Shown: in pieces, positions 25,001 to 34,159 of the stretch
Layout: each line of letters begins with the position of its first letter
How positions within the stretch are numbered: the stretch's first letter is position 1
NCBI GenBank assembly: GCA_037893245.1
Contig: JBAIAA010000451.1
Coordinates: forward strand, 620,001 to 684,000
Direction of reading: 5' to 3'
Origin: Crossaster papposus
Lineage: Eukaryota > Echinodermata > Asteroidea > Velatida > Solasteridae
Length of the DNA: 64,000 bases
Position numbers and translations under genes: made by a program
Notes under the pieces: model-generated
Database searches by the model: none
Seen by the model: the letters and a program-made list of their open reading frames with translations, nothing else
Told to the model about the DNA's origin: nothing

Positions 25001-26078
25001 AAGCAGGAGGATCCCGGCAGCAGCTCGGACTACTACAGCCTGGAGCCCTCCCCGAACTCCACCAACTACTTGGAGGCCGCCACGCCTGAGTTCTACAACA
25101 ACCCCATGATGTTTGACCCCAACGCCACTTACTTCCAAAACAACAACTACAGTAAAAGTAAGTTCTTCACCGCTAGTTAATGCCTTAATTGCTAGGCTTA
25201 TGCATCGGAACAGGATACTCGAGAACCCGACCGTTGATGTTGGGGAGTCAGGTTGGCGCAGCGGTTCTTTCCTTGCCTTCGAATCACGCCTGGGCCAATA
25301 AGTGGATTGGGTTTTCAGTCCCTGCCTGAATCCATGGGTAGGCACTCACCGCGTTAGGGGGGGACAGGCTCTTTTGTTTGGAAAAGACAGACCGAGTAGT
25401 AGGGACATTTTCGAGTCTCCATAGCGCGTTGGGTGTTCAGTAAACGTAGAACAAGGGAAAATCGGGTTAGGATATAATGAAAGAAAATATAGAACAGGAC
25501 AAATTAGGGTGATGCTGAAAATTTTAGAATTGTTGAGTGTTCTGAGTTTAAGATTAGAGAGATTTCAGTTTACACACAAACCCTATGGGTTGAACCAATA
25601 ACGTTATGTACCAAAAGAAATAGTGGGTTTCCCCCAGAATATTCTTTTACGCTTTTCCTCCCACCTCGAAAACTTGTCTTCTTGGTCACAAATGTAAGAA
25701 GCTCCTGTGGAAAAGCCAGTTTGGTACGTACATGTGTACGCCAGAAGTATTAGCCATATCTTGAGATCCAATTAAGGTTAGACCTAGCATTTTTTTCAGG
25801 ATTATTTTTAAACACCCCCTACTCAACAACACTATAGAATTCAAAATAATGTGTGTGTTTATTAAACACACACATTCTCTTGAATTTTAGGCGGTACTGT
25901 AGGTGATCAAACGCCTAAAATTCGGGTTAACTGGGTTGGTGTTTTTTCTTTGAACCGCCCTTTATAGTACTCCATATCATGGTGTAGAGTACATGTATGT
26001 GGGTGTACACATAAATCAGCACTCCACTCCCAAACACTTGCACATGTACTCCGTAATACTTACCTAACCCCCTACCCT

Positions 26079-26114
<36 letters not shown>

Positions 26115-29100
26115 TTCCTGGAAGTTTTCAATTAGCGTTGGAAGCGACCCTGCCCAATATCAAACACAGCGGGGAAGTTTTTCTTGCGCTAAGGAAAAGA
26201 GTGAAGGAAGGAGATCGAGCAAGAAACGGGGGGTGAGGAACAAAATCAGCAGTTGAGTCATCTGACTTAGGTTATCCCCTCCAAAAAAGATTGAGTTAAA
26301 ACGAGAAAAAAAGGGCACGCGAAGAACGTACATGTAGGCGTCCTGTTACAACTTATAATGTAGAAACCAACGGATACTGTGTCACCAACAGATAGTGTCG
26401 CACAAATTGACCGATACTATATCACTAACCGATAGTGTAACAACAAATTGACTTAATTACCACATTAAAAAAAATACTGAAATTGATGCTACATGTAGAA
26501 TGCACACAAATAGTCTGGCACTATCCCATTCAACAGTTTACAATTTAATGAAATACATTCAGGAAACCGGACCAAAATGGCTTCCTCGTGAAGGTCCATT
26601 GTTGTTTTGGGGGTTGGTTGGGTGTTGCACATTGTCTAGAAAAGTTACCCAAAATAGCTCTGACTAACAATGTAGGTTTAATACACAAGTGTATAAGCAG
26701 CATTGCACCAACTAGTCTTTGCTACAGACGTCAGTAATCGATAGTGTGCACGTCGCGTATGATCTTTTCACGCATTGCGCCCGCAAACGACACGGTTATA
26801 GACCAGCTTCCTTGCTCTTGCTATCGTCTTTGCAACCGTGTAGGCTCCGCATGCTTTCCTAGGGAGCCAATCGGCTATTGCAGAACGGCGGTTTTGCGTC
26901 GCGTACTAAGCGACGAACAAAATTTCTTTGCGAAGCAGCGCTAATTAGATATGCAATGCTTAGTCCTGGAGGACTGGTCATGGAGGATTGACCAGACACT
27001 CGGTGCAATTGTTCCCTCATCGCCCGGAGGTATGTGGACCTGTGAAAATACCGGCGGGGCCCGGGCCCTTAAACTGCAAGGGAAACGGCCGGCCTTGCGG
27101 GACCCATTTAGACAGGGTGTCTGGGGGATCCTCCGTGGCCTGCCTACCACAGGATTCTCCTGAAAAACTGCCTAGAATTAGTTTATAGTAAAACGTTCTC
27201 ATTCTTTTCCTGTGTGATAAGTGTTTCTTCTGACTCCAAGTTTTATATATTCTCCACATTTCACTTGATTGTTTTTTATTACTACCTACCGGTAGTGTCT
27301 TATATTTGTACACATTCTCGCCGTGAATATGGCCACTTATGCCGGTACGGCGTTAAACCCTAAACTCACTCACTCACTAGATATGCAACGCAGGCCCGCG
27401 CGACTGCTGAATGGGTAATTGACTACGTGAAGCCGCTATGCATATTCAAAGATTCATTCATGGTCGAATTTCCATGAACAGGTCATGCCCCATTTAAGCA
27501 GATAAAACTACATGTACAGTATGTACATGTACATGAATCTTGGTGCATGCATGTAGTTGCATGTAGTTCCATAGGACATGGGTGTTTTAACAGTAACTTG
27601 TTTCAGTCAAATGTCAGCCATTGCATCTCTCTCCTCACTTTTTTTTTCCTGAGAGAGGAAATGACATCAGCCCCCGATGCTAACCGCAGTCTTCCTTTTT
27701 GCCATGGATGGACTTACTAGGGCAGGACATCCCAGGCTATGAGGCTCCCTTCCTGTGCAGATGTTCAATCAAAGAGGGGATTTTAAAGAGCCATTGTGTA
27801 GTCGTTAATTTTGACCTTGTGTAATTTAGAAATTCACACATTTCTTTACCCATGGTGTGGAAAAACAGTTTAAAAACTGGTTTCCATTAGGGCCTTGCAA
27901 ATAAAATTGAATAACAAAAACAAAAAATCCAAAGTCAATCACAAAACCGTACCTCTAAAACGAACAACTAACAACAATACATAGAAATACAACAACATTT
28001 ACACAAAAATACAAATATTTACCGGCGTATAAGGATATTTACAGGAATGCAAAACATTTATACTGTGGTACATGTAAGTCTGTACATTAACTTTTAGAAC
28101 ACTCCTGTTTAAGTCCAATTCTGATACGTACGAGTTTGACGGGGAAAAAGAGGCGGGAAAATTCCCAACAAGTTTATAGCTCCGAAGATTAGCGCAATCG
28201 GCCAAAATATCTGACGGAGGCCATTATGAAGCTCCAATTTAAATGTGCCTAAGGATTCCATGGTTGGCAATTGTTCGGGCAGATTATTCAAAAATATCTC
28301 TACCTATCTCTTTCTCTCTCTTTACACAGATCACTTTGGTGGCTTTGATGCCTTTGAAACCCCCAGTAATACCTACCAGCAGGTACCCATCTGCAAGTCC
28401 CTGTCGGACAGCTGCACTAGCTCCGAACTCAACGGACTGGTGCACAACAACAACGTCACAAGGTCCAACTCGCCCTTGGAGGTCCCCTCAAACCCAGTTA
28501 TTCCTGCAGCTGTGCTTGCTGGTTATTCAGGTGCGTTTTCGTTTTGCCAAATTTTCTACTTTTTTAGTCGTGTCGCAGACAGTGGCTCTATAAGCACTTA
28601 GCTTTGTTTTCGTTCTTCTTCTTCTTCTTCTGCCAAATTTGACATCCGGGATCCTCTCAATAAGCACTTAACAAGTTCGCGCAGGAGGCGAGGACGTATA
28701 TACACGCAAATATTTCAACCGGAAATAATGTTGTGAAGTAGTCGTTGACTTTTCCTCGTACAGAGATACTGACAATTTGGAAGACCGCCAACATACATGT
28801 ACATGTAGGGCAATATAGCTCAGTCGGTAGAGCGCCGGTCCGGTATTCCGGTGATCGCAGCGGTTCGAGTCCCCTTGCCAATTTCTTTGCTCACTTTGAA
28901 ATAAAATAAGTCAAAATGTTGTCAACATTTTAAAAATGGCTGCCATTACTTGCTATTCTACCTATATTTTGTTCAAAGGACAAATTTACGATGGCCTTTA
29001 TATCAAAATATAAATTCTCCAGGCATACATGTACTCTGACTTTGTTGCCAAATTCCATGCTTTTATCATCAAAGGCACAATCTCATGACCTACATTGTAT

Positions 29101-32100
29101 CTGTCATACTATAGGGTGAAGACATATAAGTTTTAAGCAAAAACAATTACAAGAATAGCAGATTTAGAGTGCGCCAATACAAAAAGAGAATTGCAGTGCC
29201 AGTATATACACACTATGCATTTGTTGCAAAGTTTCTTGTAAATGTACACATGTGCCACAGGTTGATCTTGAATGCGACCATCAAAGTATTTAACATTGGG
29301 CACTTGTTGATTCACTTTGTATACTTGTAGCACCTGTGCACTTAATTAAAAAGTTGGCATCCCGCCAAGTGCACCTAACCACAATTCAGTAAACTGTTAA
29401 ATCGTTAATTGCCTTTTTTTTTTCTCTCTGGAGGCAAATTTGGAGTGATAATTTGAAACTTTTGTGGAATTGTATTTGAGTTCTTTTTGTAAAAAAAGTC
29501 CCTGGCAAAATGGCGTTCTGGCAAAATGAGACAAAACTGGGCACAGGGCGTAGTGGAGAAGACTGCAAAATATTAATGGGTGATATATATATATATATTT
29601 TAAAGATTTATTGATATTTGGAATCTTTAGCATTCCTACTTACATGTATAAACTATAGTTTGTTAAGAAAAAGTATGGAAGTAGTGGAATAAAAGTGGAA
29701 TAAAATAAAGTGGCTTTGAAGGAAAAACAACTGACATTTTTCCCACACAACTTAACACTTCAAAAGCCTTTTTCTCAACATATTACTTTTGCGACATGTT
29801 GATAAATTTATTCTTTAGGCAGCCATTAAACTTGTTAATGAAATGTCCGATTGAAGCGCAACAAACAGCATTGAAAGGAGAGTTTTGATCCTTTTTCTGC
29901 TGCAACTTTTCCCTAGACGATAAGTACTGTACAGTGCGAACAGCACGAGTCGGTAAAAGCGGCTTAGGAAAACGTACATCTGGCCCCCTAGTGCGATTTC
30001 ATTCTACACAAGACACCACGCATGCGCTCCTTGCATTGTTTACGTGCACGCGCTGATGCATGCACATCACATTGTGATCACATTCGCCTTCATGAGTCAT
30101 TATAATGACAGCTCGGCTACTTCTCCCGCGGTCTCGGTAAAATATTTCAGTGTCGAAAGTCCAAGTGTGAACAGTGGTAACATTTGACCATTTTTTATTT
30201 TACCATCGTCTCAGTAAAACCTTCCCAAAAAAAAGTCCAGTGCGAACAGGGCTTAAGATTGTTTGTTGTCCATAATAAACAGCTTTACCATAATGGCCAC
30301 TCTGTGTAGCTTTGATTAATCACAGCCTCCTGCAGGAGGGGAGGGGGGGAGGAATTGAAAAAAATCAAGGTGTTCTGTCTTGAAATGTGTTGGGCCTTAG
30401 CCACAGGGCCGGGTAAACAGTAGCCAGAACAATGTGTCAGCCAGGTTTTTGTTCAGTTGTATCCTTGACACACTGTCTGTACTGAGGCTCCCAGTCCTGT
30501 TTTGTGTTAAAACTGTTGTTGTTAATTGTGTCTGGGCATGTTTTCTACTGGGTTATCCCTTCTTATTTATCCATGGTTATACCATAGAGAAAGGCAGTAT
30601 GTGTTGACCCACTGTTTTGTTTAATTGGGGTGTGTGGGAGGGCGCCTCATTAAGTAGGGGTGAGAGGGAGGGAGGGGGGGTTGGAGAAACCACAAGTAAT
30701 TGGTGGGACTGTAAAATTGACCAGTTTTGTTTTGGTATGGAGCTGGTCTTTTGTTGGTCATTTTGTTTGGTGACTGATTGCACTGTCTAGACACTGTTTA
30801 TTGAAAGATTGGAAGAACAATTTTCTTGTTTTAAGTATGCTAAATTGGAGGTTTTTTATGCCAACTTATAGAGATAGTTTTGTAGGTTTCTCAAAACTAT
30901 CGAAATGTTTGGATGACTTTGTAGAGATAGATATTAGATTTCTTTTTATGTTTTGGGGTTGAATCTTAATTGTTAAGTATGCTAAATTGGAGATTTTTTA
31001 TGCCAACTTATAGAGATAGTATTGTAGGTTTCTCGAAACTATCGAAATGTTTGAATGACTTTGTGGAGATAAATATTATATTTTTTGTATGTTTTGGGGT
31101 TGAGTCTTAATTGTTAAGTATGCTAAATTGGAGGTTTTTATGCCAACTTATACATATATAGTTTTGTAAGTTTCTCGAAACTATCGAAATGTTTTGATGA
31201 CCTTGTAGAGATAGATATTAGAATTCTTTTTATGTTTTGGGGTTGAACCTTAATTGTTAAGTATGCTAAATTGGAGGTTTTTTATGCCAACTTATAGAGA
31301 TAGTTTCGTAGGTTTCTCAAAACTACCGAAATGTTTGAATGACTTTGTAGAGATAGATATTAGATTCCTTTTTATGTTTTGGGGTTGAATATTATTTGTT
31401 ACTTTCGTACAATCTTCTAGGCCTTTTATTGGGGGTGGGGGGGGGGGGGGGTGGGGGGGAGGCGTTGGGGGTGGCAGTGGCAGGTCTTTGGGGTTATGAA
31501 GGACAGTGTACAATTTAGTTTTATTCTATATGAAGTTGTAATTGCTACTTTTTATACATTTTAGGAAGTGAGTAATTGTCACCAATATATTCTTAACCCT
31601 CCAGGATTATATATAAGCCTCTGCACAGTTCTGGAGGATAAGTACAATATCTGACAGTATTTCATTTCAAGAGTTTATTTCCAAACCGCAATATATCCAT
31701 TTAAGAAAGAAAAAAATGCAGTACGTTTAATACTGGCCAACCACATATTTATTGCCTTATTCAATACAGAAAGAAAGTGTTTTACAAGCAAGCTGCAAAT
31801 ATATTGTTTTCCATGTAACCTGGTTTCATTTTTGAAAAACTTAACAAATTATTTTCAAAATCCTTCTCTTCATCGTCTGACGATGTAATTTGTAAAGTTG
31901 GGTACGGGGACTCGATTCCATAATCTGCAATTGGTTCCTGACATCAACGGTCGGGCACTTGAGTTCTCGGTTTTGATTCACACTCCTCGTCGCAGAGCTC
32001 ACTGACAGTTTGTGGCGTACGTGTCATTTGTGGCGTACGTGTCATTTGTGGCGTACGTGTCATCTGTGACGAACCCGAATTTTGAATGTAATTTTTTGGT

Positions 32101-32463
32101 TTTGTTATTTTTGATATTTTCTTAGGGAGCGGTCCTATCCAGCTCTGGCAGTTTCTCCTGGAGCTTCTGACCGACCGGACCTGCCAGCACATCATCAGCT
32201 GGACCGGGGACGGCTGGGAGTTCAAGCTCTCGGACCCGGACGAGGTGGCCCGGCGGTGGGGAAAGCGCAAGAACAAGCCCAAGATGAACTACGAGAAGCT
32301 AAGCCGGGGCCTGCGCTACTACTACGACAAGAACATCATCCACAAGACAGCGGGGAAACGCTACGTCTACCGCTTCGTCTGCGATCTGCAGAGCCTGCTG
32401 GGCTACACCCCGGAGGAGCTTCACGAGATGGTGGGCGTCAGCCCCGCCCGAGACGACGACTGA
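15966..32463 (+). CDS. ets1/2: ETS1/2-type transcription factor, multi-exon, N-terminal exon missing
   Basis: The visible coding exons are 15966-16082, 17670-17870, 18494-18628, 24870-25157, 28330-28530 and 32126-32463. Every boundary has AG/GT and the phases agree: each exon ends with one base of a codon and the next supplies two. Together they give about 426 residues. In order they encode a Thr-Pro MAPK-site segment, the PNT (SAM-like) domain, a Thr/Ser/Pro linker, an acidic Tyr/Ser/Asn-rich region with an IKQE sumoylation motif, the [13 protein letters not shown] segment that in ETS1 forms inhibitory helix HI-2, and a C-terminal ETS domain ending nine residues after the HEMV motif. The family binds GGAA core sites in the nucleus downstream of Ras/MAPK. 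The exon carrying the start codon lies upstream of 15966; I could not identify it. Order and residues favour the ETS1/ETS2/Pointed subfamily over GABPA, ERG or ELK. Confidence 0.93.
16281..16485. mobile_element. R4 MITE copy 1
   Basis: Shares CAGCGAGCAAGGCCGGAAATG and TTCCCGGTAC with other copies and ends CCGGTGCGAACTGGTTA. Other copies: 20417-20658, 32815-33011 and 52683-52865. Confidence 0.78.
16655..16920 (+). mobile_element. R5 dispersed repeat copy 1
   Basis: Shares ATATAGGGTTTGTGTGTAAA, CCCAACGCGCTATGGGGAC and CGGTCTGTCTTTTTCAAAC with inverted copies at 25336-25622 and 53849-54128. Confidence 0.75.
16921..17110 (+). repeat. Tandem CACATCC-type repeat
   Basis: Repeated TTCACATCC units (AAATTCACATCCAAATGCTCC and similar); a related block is at 55648-55780. 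Confidence 0.6.
17125..17568 (-). mobile_element. R2 MITE copy 2
   Basis: TGTGACCCGCTCCATCGTAA to GATGGAGCGGATCACA. It lies about 100 bp before the PNT exon at 17670. Confidence 0.85.
17670..17870 (+). CDS. ets1/2: Ets1/2 exon: core of PNT (pointed) domain
   Basis: The acceptor is TTGTTCTCACAG and the donor GTACAT. The split codon with the previous exon gives Asp and the translation opens [20 protein letters not shown], matching the PNT core of ETS1, and continues through the FSLEGV, LCALEK and [11 protein letters not shown] motifs to the end of the domain. PNT is a five-helix SAM-like fold; in ETS1/2 and Pointed it contains the ERK2 docking surface. Exon limits coincide with the vertebrate ETS1 PNT exon as I recall it. 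The final codon is split and completes as Glu with the next exon. Confidence 0.93.
17940..18270. repeat. T-rich low-complexity tract (TTTTCTAC repeats)
   Basis: Degenerate CTACTTTTT repeats in the intron between Ets exons 2 and 3. Confidence 0.8.
18494..18628 (+). CDS. ets1/2: Ets1/2 exon: Ser/Thr/Pro-rich linker
   Basis: The acceptor is TTTGTAG and the donor GTAAGT; phase is 1 in and 1 out, as in its neighbours. The 45-residue translation is low complexity at first ([11 protein letters not shown], then a Thr/Val run) and ends in [12 protein letters not shown]. It includes VKLE, which fits the sumoylation consensus. No known fold is evident; ETS1 and ETS2 have an equally variable linker between PNT and the activation region. 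The call rests on phase, GC-rich codon use unlike the flanking AT-rich intron, and position. Confidence 0.82.
18851..19254. mobile_element. R6 MITE copy 1
   Basis: CCTGGCACCACGAAATGGGT to the near-complement GCTCATTTCGTCAC; a full second copy is at 62511-62909. It includes CTTTCAAATGATGTATTGTG. Confidence 0.82.
19898..20264 (-). mobile_element. M1 MITE copy 7, inverted
   Basis: TTAAAGGTAGGATACACCAT to CTACCTTTAA with GCGATCCCCGTTTGGCGATC at the centre. Confidence 0.82.
20417..20658. mobile_element. R4 MITE copy 2, complete
   Basis: TTAACCAGTTCGCGCCGG to CCGGCACGAACTGGTTAA, 242 bp; the only copy with both ends visible. Confidence 0.85.
20670..20883 (+). mobile_element. 3' part of a SINE with ATT tail
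   Basis: GGGATTTGCCCCGGTGTTCC resembles the core in the SINE at 47545-47893; it ends in ATTATTATTATTATTA. Confidence 0.6.
20884..22289. other. Ets intron, unassigned
   Basis: No exon recognised. It holds several TACATGTA palindromes and an inverted GTCCACACA/TGTGTGGAC pair near 21380-21460. Confidence 0.5.
22290..23734 (+). promoter_or_regulatory. ets1/2: Probable internal promoter and 5' leader of a short Ets isoform
   Basis: This 1.4-kb stretch within the Ets intron between 18628 and 24870 is free of the dispersed MITEs that fill the rest of the intron, and ends at a well-placed ATG with a strong splice donor 16 bases on. It holds GA-rich tracts near 22600-22620, a T-run at 22920-22940 and several short upstream ORFs. 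No clear TATA box is visible. I infer a leader and upstream promoter region; the transcription start cannot be placed by eye. Confidence 0.4.
23735..23750 (+). CDS. ets1/2: Alternative first coding exon of Ets1/2 (isoform without PNT)
   Basis: ATG at 23735 lies in a good context (A at -3, G at +4) and reads MEFDL before a consensus donor GTGAGT. The exon ends with one base of a codon, exactly the phase needed by the exon at 24870, giving MEFDLAFSVEQ across the junction. The predicted isoform uses 23735-23750, 24870-25157, 28330-28530 and 32126-32463: 843 nt, 280 residues, retaining the ETS domain but not PNT. Drosophila pointed uses the same layout (P1 without PNT, P2 with PNT). The exon is short and found by sense rather than alignment, so transcript evidence decides it. 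Confidence 0.55.
24459..24737. repeat. Tandem array of M1 MITE right ends
   Basis: Five units of 54-60 bp, each with CATTCCTGGTAATTCAAGC and AATTACCAATGGTGTATCC then CTACCTTTA. The internal part of the MITE is absent. Confidence 0.9.
24870..25157 (+). CDS. ets1/2: Ets1/2 exon: acidic activation-like region with sumoylation motif
   Basis: The acceptor follows CGGCTGCAG and the donor is GTAAGT. The 96-residue translation begins [20 protein letters not shown], contains [20 protein letters not shown], then an Asp/Ser/Tyr/Asn-rich stretch ending NNNYSK. IKQE is a perfect sumoylation consensus and matches the IKQE of vertebrate ETS1 in the equivalent region. Codon third positions are strongly G/C compared with flanking intron DNA. 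This is the first exon shared by the long form and the proposed short form. A tandem array of MITE ends lies about 130 bp upstream. Confidence 0.9.
25200..25690 (+). mobile_element. SINE-like element interrupted by R5
   Basis: GGGTTTTCAGTCCCTGCCTGA (25308-25328) continues as GTGGGTTTCC and TTTTCCTCCCACCTC after 25622; the uninterrupted order is seen at 38140-38408. Confidence 0.6.
25336..25622 (-). mobile_element. R5 dispersed repeat copy 2
   Basis: GGTAGGCACTCACCGCG through CCCTATGGGTTGAACC to TTATGTACCAAAAGAA; inverted relative to the 16.7-kb copy. Confidence 0.75.
25691..26940. other. Ets intron, unassigned
   Basis: Contains a 34-C run at 26081-26114 and a degenerate repeat around GATACTGTGTCACC at 26370-26450. 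No exon recognised. Confidence 0.5.
26944..27379 (+). mobile_element. SINE-like repeat with ACTC tail
   Basis: A GC-rich head (26944-27160), the segment GGTACGGCGTTAAACCC and a CTCACTCACTCAC tail at 27364-27378 look like a short retroposon. The head is not a clear tRNA. Confidence 0.4.
27380..28329. other. Ets intron, unassigned
   Basis: No exon recognised before the acceptor tract of the exon at 28330. Confidence 0.5.
28330..28530 (+). CDS. ets1/2: Ets1/2 exon: Ser-rich region and HI-2 inhibitory segment
   Basis: A CTCTCTCTTTACACAG acceptor and a GTGCGT donor bound 201 bases in phase 1/1. The translation opens [20 protein letters not shown], runs through a Ser/Asn-rich stretch and ends [14 protein letters not shown]. 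The last part is nearly identical to the ETS1 sequence immediately before the ETS domain that forms inhibitory helix HI-2. The Lys/Arg/Asp-rich stretch of vertebrate ETS1 that forms helix HI-1 is not recognisable here: [15 protein letters not shown] stands in its place. Confidence 0.9.
28665..28725. mobile_element. R4 MITE fragment
   Basis: AACAAGTTCGCGCAGGAGGC and ACGTATATACACGCAAATAT match the end of R4. Confidence 0.55.
28808..28880 (+). pseudogene. tRNA-like sequence (degenerate)
   Basis: A 73-base unit with D-arm GCTCAGTCGGTAGAGC and T-arm GGTTCGAGTCC, and ends GGCAA/TTGCC that can pair. The anticodon loop CCGGTAT lacks the invariant T33 and the stems have mismatches, so a tRNA-derived SINE head or pseudogene is likelier than a working tRNA. 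Confidence 0.5.
30833..31402 (+). repeat. Tandem repeat, 4 copies of about 142 bp
   Basis: Units start at 30833, 30975, 31116 and 31259 with AAGTATGCTAAATTGGAGG; each contains CTCAAAACTATCGAAATG or a close variant. In the last Ets intron. Confidence 0.93.
32006..32062 (+). repeat. Three 18-bp tandem copies before the ETS exon
   Basis: TTTGTGGCGTACGTGTCA three times, followed by a decayed CTGTGACGAA copy, ending about 60 bp before the acceptor at 32126. Confidence 0.88.
32126..32463 (+). CDS. ets1/2: Ets1/2 last coding exon: complete ETS DNA-binding domain
   Basis: The acceptor TTTTCTTAG joins a split Gly codon and reads [20 protein letters not shown] onwards. The winged helix-turn-helix ETS domain is complete: [17 protein letters not shown], then the recognition helix [14 protein letters not shown] with the two Arg residues that contact GGAA, and the wing [19 protein letters not shown] is at 32461-32463 after a short tail ending in three Asp. 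The whole domain lies in one exon, whereas I recall that vertebrate ETS1/2 split it after DPDEV; that codon pair is contiguous here. The exon is GC-rich against AT-rich flanks. Confidence 0.96.
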
Positions 32464-32814
32464 ATAAGTTGTCGCGCACCGGCAGCTAGACCGATCTTTC
32501 TCTCTCAACAGAACTTTGTCCTTCCCTTTCGGGAAACACTGTATCGTTCAAACTTAACCCCTTTACATCCAACTTCTCCCTACACCGGATTATTTGCCTG
32601 ACTGCACAGCAGCCTCTGTCCAGTAGCTACACTGCACAATGGACCAGAATGTACAGCTGCCACACAAGTCGTGTTCTACGGCATCTATAGCACAGCTGTT
32701 CGCAGCATTCCGGATGAATTAACGTGCCGCGACTATAGCCGCTGTCTGTCGTCAAGGCAGGTAGTTGGTTAAACCTAAATGCTTATCGGAACTGCCGTGT
32801 TCTTAGGTTTCGGA

Positions 32815-33011
32815 GAAACCTCGATCCCAAACAGGTTCAGGCCGGTATCTGTGGGTAGGACACCCTGATATTTCTTGCCACGCTCGCTGCGAACCCGTCG
32901 CTGACAGATCGTTTATGGCCTTGCTCATGACGTGTTTATCCGTCATCTGTTTAAAATTCCAGAAAAAAACCTTTACGAGTATACACGTCCTCCAACGCGA
33001 TCTATAGTTAA
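32815..33011 (-). mobile_element. R4 MITE copy 3 in Ets 3' UTR
   Basis: GAAACCTCGATCCCAAACAG, TTGCTCATGACGTGTTTATC and CGTCCTCCAACGCG match R4 inverted. Confidence 0.7.
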
Positions 33012-34153
33012 GGACTTCCAAACCTGCATGAGCTTCAATGAGTAGCAGGTGACTTATTATTAATTGCCGATTTAAAAAAGAATCTAGTTTTGTTCCTAGC
33101 GGTGTTTTTCTGGAAGCAGAAGATAAGGAAGTGATTGATGAAAGACACTGAGAAGAGGTCGGTCTAAAGTATGAACCACCGTGAGACCATAAAATGCGTT
33201 TATCCATTCCAAGTAAACCTTGATTTGTTCCTTTTGCTCTGATAAATGGTGCTTTATTTGATGTTCATTGTCCACACCAAGCTAGCCAGAATTTTGTTTT
33301 CTGGCTATAGCTATTTGTGTGTGTGTGTATATATATATCGGTCACTTGCGTCGGTCACTCGCGCCGGTCACTTAAAAACTGGCTGGATGGCCTTAGGCTA
33401 TGTTTCCCTGGTGTGAACCATTCTGTGAAAGATTTTTTTTTATAAAGAAAATACAAATTATATAATCTTTAAAAAGCATGTATGAATGTGCCACTGTTGA
33501 CCAGAAATTACTGCAAACAGATTTCTACATGATTTGTAAGCACAGTGGTTTTGTCCAGATATTGTTTTTCTCTATTAAAACTGTTAGTTGTCAATTTCAA
33601 AACAAAATGATGCACACAAATCGACAGCCATCTTTAGTTTATACTTTATTTGAATTCGTTTAAACTTTTGTTGCAGTAACCTTATTCTGCATATTGAATT
33701 GCGGCAAATATTTAAATCCAGGGAAATAGAAAACGAACACTTTTAAATAAATGAATGGTGCTTTTTAATGATATGAAATTATGAAACGAGGCATTCCTTT
33801 GAAAAAAAAAAAAAAAGATTTTCCATTTTCTAGCTTAAGATATTTTTCTACCGGTACTGTAAATTCTTACAAAAAATCAGACATAGTTTAATTACTTTAA
33901 TTAAATTAGTTTTTTTTTAATTTTTTTTTATAAGTTTTAAAAAAGTTTTAATTTATTTTAAAAAGTCAATTTTTATTTTATGAAGAATGATGTTCTCTGC
34001 ACATTGCCAATTTTTCGTTGTCTTTCCAAAATTTTATTAGACTTAGCAAAATAGCTTTTTAACTACATCACAGGTATTCAGACATGCAGCGTTTCGAGGG
34101 CTCTCCCGGAGACTAGCGGTTGTCATGGAAACCTTGTACAGTTTTATTCTGTA

Positions 34154-34159
34154 AATAAA
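34154..34159 (+). promoter_or_regulatory. Candidate polyadenylation signal of Ets1/2
   Basis: AATAAA with an upstream TGTA motif (TTGTACAG) and a T-rich downstream segment. Placed 1.7 kb after the stop codon. Confidence 0.45.

Noticed and set aside
24845..25345. 166-codon frame on the - strand opposite an Ets exon
   Set aside because: Antisense shadow of the GC-rich exon 24870-25157.
28808..28880. Functional tRNA gene
   Set aside because: The anticodon loop lacks T33 and the acceptor and T stems mismatch; annotated as tRNA-like instead.
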